From: Pseudonocardia terrae
Lineage (GTDB): Bacteria; Actinomycetota; Actinomycetes; Mycobacteriales; Pseudonocardiaceae
DNA length: 64,000 nt
Assembly: GCF_021343995.1 (NCBI RefSeq)
Contig: NZ_JAJTTE010000038.1
Location: forward strand, 1-64,000
Reading direction: 5' to 3'
The notes under the pieces are model-generated. The model was not told the origin of the DNA. It did no database searches and saw nothing but the letters and a program-made list of their open reading frames with translations. A program made the translations under genes and the position numbers. Every line of letters starts with the position of its first letter. Within the stretch, counting starts at the first letter, position 1. Shown here piece by piece: positions 1 to 7,672 of this stretch.

Positions 1-2
1 GC

Positions 3-326
3 CCACCCCCCGTCCCCGCCGAGGCGCACGCCCTCGACCTGGGCCGGGCCACCCCGGATCCCGAGCCAGGACCGCCGGTCGACCCGCTGCTGTTCCGCGC
101 GTTCGCCCGCTCGCCGACGGCCCCGCCCGCCCCGCCCCGCGATCGCCGGCGAGGCGCGGTGATCGACGGGATCGAGCACCGCCCGCCCGTGCGTCCCGAC
201 CCGCAGATCGTCGGGCTCTCCCGGCGGCTGCGCGGGCGTGTCGGATCGCGCGCGTTCACCCTCGTCTTCGTGGGTGTCTACCTGCTCATCCTGGTCCAGC
301 TGATCGTGGCGCTGATGAACTCCTGA
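3..326 (+). CDS. C-terminal part of a proline-rich, tail-anchored protein (partial)
   Basis: The last 107 codons of a gene that begins before the window. The visible part starts Pro/Ala/Asp-rich and probably disordered, then has a basic stretch (GLSRRLRGRVGSR), and ends in one hydrophobic helix of about 20 residues (TLVFVGVYLLILVQLIVAL) four residues before the TGA stop. That is the layout of a cytosolic protein with a C-terminal membrane anchor. It lies upstream of the MFS/tmk fusion and reads the same way. I do not recognise the family; the function is unknown. Confidence 0.6.
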   Translation, partial: PPPVPAEAHALDLGRATPDPEPGPPVDPLLFRAFARSPTAPPAPPRDRRRGAVIDGIEHRPPVRPDPQIVGLSRRLRGRVGSRAFTLVFVGVYLLILVQLIVALMNS

Positions 327-370
327 GACCGCCCGCGCGGAGCCCGCGCCGTCCTGTCGGTGCGCCCGTC

Positions 371-376
371 TACCCT
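371..376 (+). promoter_or_regulatory. Possible -10 box (TACCCT) for the MFS/tmk-holB operon
   Basis: TACCCT fits the actinobacterial TANNNT -10 pattern and lies in the 219-bp gap between the tail-anchored protein and the MFS/tmk fusion, about 90 bp before the strong Shine-Dalgarno at 466-473. No convincing -35 was seen, so this is a weak call. Confidence 0.25.
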
Positions 377-465
377 GAGTGCGACGACAGGGGCAGGCCC
401 GGCTCGCGCGCGGCCCGCCGTCGACCAGCCCGGTCGAGCGAGGATCGGCGGGCGTCGCACGCGAG

Positions 466-473
466 GGAGGTGA
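466..473 (+). promoter_or_regulatory. Full-consensus Shine-Dalgarno ahead of the MFS/tmk fusion, followed by an ATC codon
   Basis: GGAGGTGA is the full anti-Shine-Dalgarno match. The codon at ideal spacing, 480-482, is ATC, in frame with the MFS/tmk fusion and 22 codons before the first usable GTG at 546. The GTG at 470-472 inside the site is in the holB frame and TGA at 471 closes the fusion frame. Either the fusion starts on ATC (or an ATG misread as ATC), adding 22 residues, or the site is fortuitous. Confidence 0.5.
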
Positions 474-545
474 CCCGCGATCGGCTCGGAGAGCGTTCCC
501 GGCAGTCTGACGGGTACGGCCAACCCGGCACCCACCGCGCACCGC

Positions 546-2519
546 GTGCGCAGCGTCCTGGCCATCCCCGCCTTCCGCAGGCTCTGGACCGTCACGGCCT
601 TCACCGCCACCGGCGAGTGGTTGAGCCTGCTCGCGCTCACCTCGCTGGCCACCCAGCTGACCAGCGGGTACGCGGCGCAGAGCTTCGCGCTCGGCGGCGT
701 GGTCGCCACCAAGCTGCTGCCGGCGCTGCTGCTCGGCCCGATCGCCGGCGCGCTGGCGGACCGCTTCGACCGGCGCCGCGTGATGGTCACGTGCGACGTG
801 CTGCGGTTCTGCCTGTTCGTGTCGATCCCGATCGTGGGCTCGCTGTGGTGGCTGTTCGCGGCTACGTTCCTCATCGAGCTGTGCGCGATGTTCTGGATCC
901 CGGCGAAGGACGCGTCGGTCCCGAACCTGCTGCGCCGCAAGGACCAGGTGGAGACGGCGAACCAGCTCGGCCTCGTCCTCACCTACGGCATCTCGGTGCT
1001 GGTCGCGTCCGGGCTGTTCGCAGTGATCTCGAGCATCCAGCACCTGCTGCCGAGCCAGGACGCGTTGACCACGGTCTACGTCGCCCTGGTGCTCGACGGG
1101 TGTGCCTTCCTCCTCTCCGCCACGGTCGTCTGGTTCGGGATCAAGGAGATCTCCGGACGCTCCGGGCCGCGCGACTCCGAGGAGCAGCCGGGCCTGTTGA
1201 CGCTGCTCCGCGAGGGGTTCGCCTACGTCGCGACCACGCCGCTGATCCGCGGTCTGGTGCTCGGCATCATCGGCGCCTTCGCGGCCGGTGGCGCGGTCAT
1301 CGCCTCCGCCAAGCTCTACGCGGCCAGCCTCGGCGGTGGCGACGCGGCGTACTCGGTACTGTTCACGGCGGTGTTCGTCGGCCTTGCCCTCGGCATGGCG
1401 GTGGCGCCCCGGCTCGCGCACCGGCTCCCGCACAACCGGCTGTTCGGCACGGCGATCGTCGGCGCGGGCGTCGCGTTGATCATCGTGGCGGTGTCCGGCC
1501 ACCTGTTCATGGCGATCCTCGCCGTGGCGCTGGTCGGCGGCTTCGCCGGCATCGCCTTCCTCACCGGGCTCACGATCATCGGCTCCCAGGTGTCGGACGA
1601 CATCCGCGGCCGGATCGTCGCGTTCGTCCAGTCCCTGGTCCGGCTGGTGCTGCTCGGCTCGATGTCCCTGGTGCCGGTTCTGGTAGGGCTGGTCAGCACC
1701 CGCGCGGTCGACCTGTTCGGTTGGCACTTCACGGTCGACGGCACGCGGTTCGTGCTCGCCGGTGGCGGTCTCGTCGCCGCCGTCGTCGGCACTCTGGCCT
1801 ACCGGCAGATGGACGAGCGGCGCCTGGAGCCGCTGCTGGGCGATCTCGTCTCGGCACTGCGGCAGGGCGAGGTCCGCCGCGGCTCCGGCACCCTCGTCGC
1901 GGTCGAGGGCGCCACCCCGGAAGAGGCCGCCGACCAGGCCGAACGGCTCGCGCAGGCGCTGCGCGAGCGGGGGCACGTCGTCGTGGAGCCCGACGACGGG
2001 GAGCGCGACGAGCTGCGCTGGGCGGCCGCCACCCGCGAGGCCCACCTGGCCGGGGCGCGGGCGAAGGCCCTCGCCGCGGCGGCGATCCGGGCCGACCTGG
2101 TGGAACGGGTGATCCGCCCGGCGCTCGACGAGGGCGCGGTCGTCGTCATGGACCGGTTCATGGTCAGCCCGATCGCCCACTTCGGCGTCGCGGCGGACCG
2201 GATGGACGCCGAGCTCGAGCGCGGCGAGCTCGAGCGCCTCGCCGCCTGGGCCACCGGCCGGCTCCGGCCGGACATCACCGTGCTGCTCGACCGCGAGGGC
2301 GCGAGCGCCGAGTCCGGCGGCGTCGCCGGCGAGGAGCACGTCCGGGTGCAACGGTTGCTGGCCGGCCTGGTCGCAGCCGAGCCCCAGCACTACGTGGTGG
2401 TCGACGCCGACGGCGAGCCCGAGGAGGTCGCGGCGCGCATCCTGACCGGGGTCACCCCGTCGCTGCCGGAGGCCCCCGAGCAACCCGAGGACATCCCCCG
2501 GCCCGCGGTCGAGCCGTGA
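546..2519 (+). CDS. MFS transporter / thymidylate kinase-like fusion protein
   Basis: 657 residues from GTG 546. Residues 1 to about 425 form an MFS permease with 10-12 hydrophobic helices and the typical cytoplasmic loop motif ADRFDRRR near residue 72. Residues about 445-640 resemble dTMP kinase: VEG at about 452 and MDRFMVSPIAHFG near 535 match the tmk fold. However, the P-loop GxxGxGKST is replaced by GATPEEAADQA, with no Lys or Ser/Thr, so phosphate transfer is doubtful. Such fusions upstream of holB are known in actinobacteria. The stop overlaps the holB start (GTGA), so the two are translationally coupled. The true start may be ATC 480 (see the Shine-Dalgarno entry). The transported substrate is unknown; an intact tmk may lie elsewhere. 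Confidence 0.85.
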   Translation: MRSVLAIPAFRRLWTVTAFTATGEWLSLLALTSLATQLTSGYAAQSFALGGVVATKLLPALLLGPIAGALADRFDRRRVMVTCDVLRFCLFVSIPIVGSLWWLFAATFLIELCAMFWIPAKDASVPNLLRRKDQVETANQLGLVLTYGISVLVASGLFAVISSIQHLLPSQDALTTVYVALVLDGCAFLLSATVVWFGIKEISGRSGPRDSEEQPGLLTLLREGFAYVATTPLIRGLVLGIIGAFAAGGAVIASAKLYAASLGGGDAAYSVLFTAVFVGLALGMAVAPRLAHRLPHNRLFGTAIVGAGVALIIVAVSGHLFMAILAVALVGGFAGIAFLTGLTIIGSQVSDDIRGRIVAFVQSLVRLVLLGSMSLVPVLVGLVSTRAVDLFGWHFTVDGTRFVLAGGGLVAAVVGTLAYRQMDERRLEPLLGDLVSALRQGEVRRGSGTLVAVEGATPEEAADQAERLAQALRERGHVVVEPDDGERDELRWAAATREAHLAGARAKALAAAAIRADLVERVIRPALDEGAVVVMDRFMVSPIAHFGVAADRMDAELERGELERLAAWATGRLRPDITVLLDREGASAESGGVAGEEHVRVQRLLAGLVAAEPQHYVVVDADGEPEEVAARILTGVTPSLPEAPEQPEDIPRPAVEP

Positions 2520-3673
2520 GTGCGGGTGTCTGGCGGGACGTCGTCGGGCAGCCCGCCGCGGTCGAGGAACTGAGCACCGCCGCGTCCACGCCGTCGGCGA
2601 TGACGCACGCCTGGCTGTTCACCGGCCCGCCGGGGTCCGGCCGCTCCAATGCCGCTCGGGCCTTCGCCGCCGCGCTGCAGTGCCCCACGGGCGGCTGCGG
2701 CGAGTGCCCGGCGTGCCACACGGTGCTCGCCGGCACCCACGCCGACGTCCGGGAGGTCGTACCCGAGGGGCTGTCGATCTCCGTGGCGGAGATGCGCAAC
2801 CTCGTGCAGCTCGCCGCGCGCCGTCCGTCCACCGGCGCCTGGCAGATCTTGATCATCACCGACGCGGACCGGCTCACCGAGGGCGCGGCGAACGCGCTGC
2901 TCAAGGCGGTGGAGGAGCCCGCGGACCAGACCGTTTTCCTGCTCTGCGCGCCGTCGGACCACCCCGAGGACGTGCCGATCACGATCCGCTCCCGGTGCCG
3001 CGTCGTCGCGCTGCGCACGCCGGCGCCGGAGGCGATCGCCGAGGTGCTCGTGGAGCGCGACGGGATCGAGCCCGAGCAGGCGCGGTGGGCGGCGTCGGTC
3101 TCCGGCGGGCACGTCGGCCGGGCCCGCCGGCTCGCCCGGGACCCGGAGGCGCGGGAGCGGCGTGAGCGGGTCCTCGGTGTCCCGCTGCGACTGCGGCACC
3201 TGGGGGACGCGTTCGCGTTCGCCGATGCGCTCGTCCGCTCCGCCGAGGCCGAGGCCGCCGACGTCAGCGGTGCCCGGGACGCCGCCGAGCGCGAGGAGCT
3301 CGCCGTCGCGATGGGTGCCGGCGGCACCGGTAAGGGCGCAGCCGCCGCCGCCCGCGGCGCCAAGGCCGCCGAGCGCGAGCTGGAGCGCCGGCAGAAGTCC
3401 CGCAACACCCGTACCCAGCGCGACGCCCTGGACCGGGCGCTCATCGACCTCGCCGGCTTCTACCGGGACGTGCTGGTCGCGGGCACGGCGGCGGTCGTCG
3501 CGCTCGGGAACCCCGACCGAGAGTCGGACATCCGCCAGGCCGCCCGCGAGTGGAGCGCCGAGTCCACCCTGCGCCGCCTCGAGGCCGTTCTCGCCTGCCG
3601 CGAGGCACTCGAGCTCAACGTGAAGCCGCGGATCGCGGTCGAGGCGATGATGACCGCGCTGCAGCAGGGCTGA
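2516..3673 (+). CDS. holB: DNA polymerase III subunit delta' (clamp loader)
   Basis: 385 residues, starting at the GTG that overlaps the upstream stop. AAA+ clamp-loader subunit that helps load the beta clamp. Visible features: a modified Walker A GPPGSGRS (37-44) with Arg in place of Lys, as expected for the non-hydrolysing delta' subunit; a zinc module with Cys56, Cys61, Cys64 and Cys67; the sensor/SRC motif RSRC near 160; and the segment ALLKAVEEP typical of delta'. The C-terminal third has an Ala/Glu-rich insertion (about 245-305) that looks disordered or coiled, then the helical collar domain. Housekeeping gene, intact. Confidence 0.95.
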   Translation: MSAGVWRDVVGQPAAVEELSTAASTPSAMTHAWLFTGPPGSGRSNAARAFAAALQCPTGGCGECPACHTVLAGTHADVREVVPEGLSISVAEMRNLVQLAARRPSTGAWQILIITDADRLTEGAANALLKAVEEPADQTVFLLCAPSDHPEDVPITIRSRCRVVALRTPAPEAIAEVLVERDGIEPEQARWAASVSGGHVGRARRLARDPEARERRERVLGVPLRLRHLGDAFAFADALVRSAEAEAADVSGARDAAEREELAVAMGAGGTGKGAAAAARGAKAAERELERRQKSRNTRTQRDALDRALIDLAGFYRDVLVAGTAAVVALGNPDRESDIRQAAREWSAESTLRRLEAVLACREALELNVKPRIAVEAMMTALQQG

Positions 3674-3800
3674 TCGGCCCTCTCACCTCGAGAGCTCCCG
3701 CCCCGCGCTGCTCCTCGCGACCCGAGGAGCCGTGGGCCGTCCGCCCGCCGTCGGTCGTCGAGCCCGATTGCGACGGATTCGCCGGGGTAGCCCCCGAGGC

Positions 3801-4199
3801 ATGGAGGACAACCACATCCGCCACGACCTGACGCGCCACTTCGTCGCGGCGCTGCGCAAGTCGGAGCAGGACGGCGACGTCGACGACCTCACGGCCCTCT
3901 TCGCCGACGACGCCGAGCTGTTCCGGCTCGACGGCGAGGGCTCGCGGCGCGGCGGGGTGCGCGAGTTCTGGGAGCAGTACCGCGCCCAGTTCGGCGAGGT
4001 CCGGACCCAGTTCACCAACGTCGTCGAGAGCGACGACGAGGCCGCGCTGGAGTGGCAGAGCACCGGCACCCGCCCGAACGGCCACGACTTCCGCTACGAG
4101 GGCTCGACCTTCGTCACCTTCGACGGCGACAAGATCACCGGCCTGCGCACGTACTACGACACCGCCGCGTTCGTCGACGTCCCGGCCGGCCGCCGTTAG
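3801..4199 (+). CDS. SnoaL/NTF2-like domain protein
   Basis: 132 residues from ATG 3801, preceded by a weak CCGAGG site. The NTF2-like pattern is clear: an N-terminal helix pair, then LTALFADDAELFR, then REFWEQYRAQF and a curved sheet ending EGSTFVTFDGDKITGLRTYYD. This is the nuclear-transport-factor/SnoaL fold used by many small polyketide cyclases and unassigned stress or ligand-binding proteins. The catalytic role cannot be read from sequence. It is monocistronic, 127 bp after holB. Confidence 0.8.
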   Translation: MEDNHIRHDLTRHFVAALRKSEQDGDVDDLTALFADDAELFRLDGEGSRRGGVREFWEQYRAQFGEVRTQFTNVVESDDEAALEWQSTGTRPNGHDFRYEGSTFVTFDGDKITGLRTYYDTAAFVDVPAGRR

Positions 4200-4363
4200 C
4201 AGACCGGCCGCAGCCTGACCACGGCGATCCGGCGGCTGACCGCGGCCCGGTAGCCGTCGTAGTCGGCCGCCGGGAGCGCCTCGGCCCGCACCGCCTTCCG
4301 CAGCAGGACCTCACCGCCGCGGACTGGCTGGTCGGCGCCGTCGACCGGCTGCTCCTGCGCTGA
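4197..4363. pseudogene. Gene remnants between the NTF2-like gene and the GT locus
   Basis: Two short coding-like scraps. On the minus strand (about 4197-4320) a frame ends DYDGYRAAVSRRIAVVRLRPV then Cys and stop, resembling the C-terminus of F420/FMN-dependent nitroreductase-like proteins. On the plus strand 4304-4363 a frame ends TAADWLVGAVDRLLLR before TGA, resembling a TetR-family tail. Neither has a start or a complete domain. The family guesses are tentative. Confidence 0.25.
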
Positions 4364-5503
4364 TCAGCGGGGCAGTACCGCCGTCAGCCACTGCTCGAAC
4401 CCGGGGCTGGTGGGCGGCCACGACCACGCCAGGGCCAGCTGCGCGAGCCCGATCACCGCGAGCGTCCGGCTCGTCCGGGGTCCGCTGTCCCGCGGGATCG
4501 ACATCAGCGCGACCAGCGTGAACAGCACGTACGCCGTGACGGGGGTGAACCGCAGCGCGACCCAGACCGCCAGGACCGACGCGAGCACCGACACCGCGTA
4601 GCCCACCAGCGCCGCCGGGAACCGCACCGCGTAGATGATCGCGACGGCGAGGAACAGCGGCACGTGCATCAGCGACTTCCCCACGGTCGCGGCGGCCGTG
4701 CCCAGCCCGCCCCACACGCCGTCGGGGAACTTCCCGAGATCAAGGTTCGTGGCCACGAGCTGGATCGCGTCCCCGGTGAACCGCCACTGGAGGAACATCG
4801 GGCCAGCGTCACGAAGACGGTCGGGAAGGTGATCACCGCGACGGTCGCCGGCGCGGCCGCGCGGGTGGTCCGGAAGCGGTCGACGGCGAAGAAGAAGGCC
4901 GCGGCCCCGAGGGCGATCGCGTAGAAGATCGCGATCGGGTCGAAGAAGAAGCAGGCGGCGAGGGCGAGTCCGCAGGTGAAAACCGCGTCCGTGTCGCCGT
5001 CGACCACGAACCACACGAATCCCTGCAACGCCACGGCCAGCAGTGACAGCGCCGCGATGCCGGACATCGACTGACTCGCCGCGTACGCCACCGCGGGCAC
5101 CGCGAACACGGGCAGGATCAGCCCCGCGACCGTCGCCAGGTCGAAGCCGCGGCGCAGCAGCTGCTCCCCCGTCAGGTGCAGGGTGACCCCGGCGAACAAC
5201 GCCGCGACGATGCTCAGCGCGATCCCGCCGCCGGGCAGGACCCCGGCGAGCAGGGTCGGCAGAGGCGGGTAGGCGAGCCTGAGCCCCTGCAGGTCCGGCC
5301 CGCCGCCGGAGACCTGGCCGGCCTGCGTGAGGAAGGCCGCGTGCCGGGTGGAGACGAACCCGCGCCGGCCCGCCCACACGCCGAGCGCGATGAGCGGCGC
5401 CGCGAGTGCGAGTCGGACGCCCCAGCGGGCCCAGCCGTTCTCAGGCCGGCGCCGGCGCCGCGGCCGTCGTCGGAATGGCTGGCGGCAGCGTGACTGAGGC
5501 CAT
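4364..5503 (-). pseudogene. Polytopic membrane protein (GT-C-like), split by two frameshifts
   Basis: Coding sense runs through three segments in alternating frames. ATG 5503 (MASVTLPPAIPTTAAAPAPA) hits TGA after 20 codons; from about 5450 a second frame gives membrane helices including a YPPLPTLL motif typical of GT-C membrane glycosyltransferases; from about 4805 the first frame resumes (GPMFLQWRFTGDAIQLV) and ends at 4364. The two shifts are opposite in sign. Altogether about 380 residues with 9-10 helices. Correcting the first indel in the G/C run at 5436-5462 would also bring the overlapping GT2 gene to a stop right there, which supports a real two-gene junction. Either a decayed gene or two assembly indels. 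Confidence 0.65.
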
Positions 5504-6824
5504 GGAGGGTCTTCTCCCAGTAGTGCGGCTTGGTGATCAGCTGCCAGACGGCCTTGTACGAGGCGATCGAGTGCAGGATCCAGTAGAGGGGGTTGAGCAG
5601 CGCCCGAAGCACGAGCGAGTATCGGCGGCGCTTGAACGCGCCCATCATCATCGACACGTAGATCATCAGCCCGTTGCCGATCACGAGGTTGAACAGGCTG
5701 ACCCAGAGCACCCAGCCGGGGAACAGGCCGTCGAGCACCGTGGGCGGCAGCAGCAGCGACACGATGAAGAGCAGGTACAGCGGCGGGGTGAACAGGAAGG
5801 TCACCGGCGTGCCGCCGATGAGCAGCGCGAACGCCAGCGTCTGCCGCAGCCCGGCCGTACGCACCAACCGTAGCGGGTGCCGCAGGTGCACCAGCAGCGT
5901 CTGCAGGTAGCCCTTGATCCACCGCGACCGCTGCCGCACCCGGTTGCCCGGCGGGCGGTTGGCCTCCTCGAAGGTCGTCGAGTTGACGACGCCCACGGTG
6001 CTGCCCAGGGCGGCCGCGCGAATGCCGAGGTCGGCGTCCTCCGTGACGTTGAACCGGTCCCAGCGGCCGAGGGTCCGCAGCGCGGCGGTGCGGACGTGGT
6101 TCGACGTGCCGCCCAGCGGGATCGGCAGTCGCAACCGGTCCAGCCCGGGCAGCATGTAGTCGAACCAGAAGGAGTACTCGGTCGTGAACATCCTGGTCAG
6201 CCAGTTGTCCGTGGCGTTCCAGTAGTTCAGGGCGGCCTGCACGCACACCAGCCGGTCGCCGCCGCGGCGGAAGGCGACCACGGCCTTCTTCAGCTGGTCG
6301 GCGTCGGGCTTGTCCTCGGCGTCGTAGATCACGAGGTGCTCGCCGCGGGCGAGGAAGAGCCCGACGTTGCAGGCCTTCGCCTTCGTCTGCGGCTGACCGG
6401 GCGGCATGATCAGGAAGGTGATGTTCTCGGGCGGGTTCGAGGCCTTGGCGGCCTCGATGGTCTCGGTGTCGCTCTCCTCGAGCAGCAGCAGGATCTCCAG
6501 CTTCTCCGCCGGGTAGTCCAGCCCGCCCAGGTTCCCGATCAGCTGCGCGACGATGTTGGCCTCGCGGAACACCGGCACCAGCATCGTGTAGACGGGCAGG
6601 TCGGCGGGGTCGAGCGCGGTGACCTCCTCGTCGGTGACCTGGACGTGGTTCTCCTGCCGCACGCCCCTCATGCAGACGACGAACTTGAACACCACGCTGA
6701 CCAGGAACGCCAGGCTGACGACCGCCAGCAGCGCGATCAACGTCGTCCGCGGCGCCAGGACCAACCCGGCCACGATCGCCGCGCCGACCAGCCACATCAC
6801 CACGCGCTGGCCGGGGAACAGCAC
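5214..6824 (-). CDS. Family 2 processive-type membrane glycosyltransferase
   Basis: Open from GTG 6824. Two N-terminal membrane helices, a GT-A catalytic domain (about 75-320) with IYDAEDKPD, TEDADLG and VRQRSRWIKG, matching the D, D, D, QxxRW signature of cellulose/hyaluronan-synthase-like enzymes, then about four membrane helices to about residue 440. It should polymerise or transfer sugars across the membrane. The in-frame TAG directly before GTG 6824 separates it from a GspE-N domain that in related proteins is part of the same chain. Residues after about 450 (YWEKTLHGL onward) run out of frame into the next gene because of the indel near 5450, so the real C-terminus is probably near 5480. 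Confidence 0.75.
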   Translation of the reverse strand: MLFPGQRVVMWLVGAAIVAGLVLAPRTTLIALLAVVSLAFLVSVVFKFVVCMRGVRQENHVQVTDEEVTALDPADLPVYTMLVPVFREANIVAQLIGNLGGLDYPAEKLEILLLLEESDTETIEAAKASNPPENITFLIMPPGQPQTKAKACNVGLFLARGEHLVIYDAEDKPDADQLKKAVVAFRRGGDRLVCVQAALNYWNATDNWLTRMFTTEYSFWFDYMLPGLDRLRLPIPLGGTSNHVRTAALRTLGRWDRFNVTEDADLGIRAAALGSTVGVVNSTTFEEANRPPGNRVRQRSRWIKGYLQTLLVHLRHPLRLVRTAGLRQTLAFALLIGGTPVTFLFTPPLYLLFIVSLLLPPTVLDGLFPGWVLWVSLFNLVIGNGLMIYVSMMMGAFKRRRYSLVLRALLNPLYWILHSIASYKAVWQLITKPHYWEKTLHGLSHAAASHSDDGRGAGAGLRTAGPAGASDSHSRRRSSRSACGRAGAGSSPPGTRPSSRRPARSPAAGRTCRGSGSPTRLCRPCSPGSCPAAGSR

Positions 6825-7342
6825 CTACCGCGCGGACTGCGCCTTGTCGCGCCGCCACAGTCCCAGCGTGGCCTGCTCGACGACCGCGTCCCGGTACCCG
6901 GCGTGCAAGGCCTGCACGATATCCCAGTCCGTGGTGACGGCGAGGGTCACCGGCGCCTTCAGTCGCTCCTCGATCCGCCGCCGCCGTTCCTCGGTCGGTC
7001 GCTCGGACGTCGCGACGAGCACGGTCTCCTGCCGTGCCTGGCCGCCGGCTGACGACGGACCGGGAACCACCCCTCGGCACCGAGCTCCTGCGGGTCGAGG
7101 CCGTCGAGCAGGTCGCGGTCGATCCCGGTGTCCGCGAGGTCGACGTACCCGCACTCCCACGTCCGCGCCAGCAGCCGGTACAGCTCGGTCCGCTTCACCA
7201 GCCCGGCCGCGACCAGCACCGCCCCGATCCGCGCCCCGTTGCGCGCGGACACCTCGACCGCCCAGCCCCGCTGCTCCGCGCTGATCCGCCCCTCGGCGAT
7301 CAGCACGTCCCCGATCCGCGCGTCCGTGCCGACCGTCGTCAT
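6825..7342 (-). pseudogene. GspE N-terminal-like (MshEN) domain, frameshifted and stop-terminated
   Basis: Starts at ATG 7342 (MTTVGTDARIGDVLIAEGRI), a type II secretion E N-domain pattern with two DVL/AVLVAAGLV repeats. Around 7030-7065 the sense switches frame, continues with ETVLVATSERPTEERRRRIE and ends DKAQSAR at TAG 6825-6827. The next codon, in the same frame, is the GTG that opens the GT2 gene. Domain order GspE-N then GT2 is known for single polypeptides, so this looks like the front half of the glycosyltransferase broken by one indel and one nonsense codon. Confidence 0.7.
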
Positions 7343-7466
7343 GATCCGAGCATCGTGGGAGCGGCCCCACCCGACATGCCTGAGCTGCGAAGACGACCCG
7401 TCCGAGTGACGGGGTGGGGGTCGGGTCGCCGGTCCGGGGGCGGTGGGTAGACTGACGTCGCACCAC

Positions 7467-7540
7467 GCCGCCTTAGCTCAGTCGGTTAGAGCGACGCACT
7501 CGTAATGCGTAGGTCTGGGGTTCGACTCCCCAAGGCGGCT
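7467..7540 (+). tRNA. tRNA-Thr (anticodon CGT)
   Basis: 74-nt cloverleaf. Acceptor arm GCCGCCT pairs with AGGCGGC, discriminator T, no encoded CCA. Anticodon stem ACGCA/TGCGT with loop CTCGTAA, so anticodon CGT. T arm GGGGTTCGACTCCCC. A -10-like TAGACT lies at 7448-7453. The 3' half, from the anticodon loop onward, is repeated at 16249-16292, marking it as an island integration site. Confidence 0.95.
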
Positions 7541-7542
7541 CC
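7499..7542 (+). repeat. attL: tRNA-Thr 3' half, left boundary of island
   Basis: 44 bp from the anticodon loop to 2 bp past the tRNA. The same sequence occurs at 16249-16292 with one mismatch (T7506 vs C16256); 7507-7542 is identical over 36 bp. This is the signature of tyrosine-recombinase integration into a tRNA 3' end, where the gene is rebuilt by the element's copy. Confidence 0.9.
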
Positions 7543-7672
7543 CTTTTCGCAGGTCAGCGACCTGTCGATTCCTGCTCTCGACTTTTCGTGGCCTCCCGTG
7601 TGCGTAGCTCAGTGAGGACTCGTCCGGCAGCACTGGCATGACGGTGTGCGCCCCGATCTTGGTTTCTAGCGT

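Noticed and set aside
470..2515. Upstream part of the long frame that contains holB
   Set aside because: It overlaps the MFS/tmk gene fully and is Arg/Pro low-complexity; only the section from GTG 2516 shows delta' sequence.
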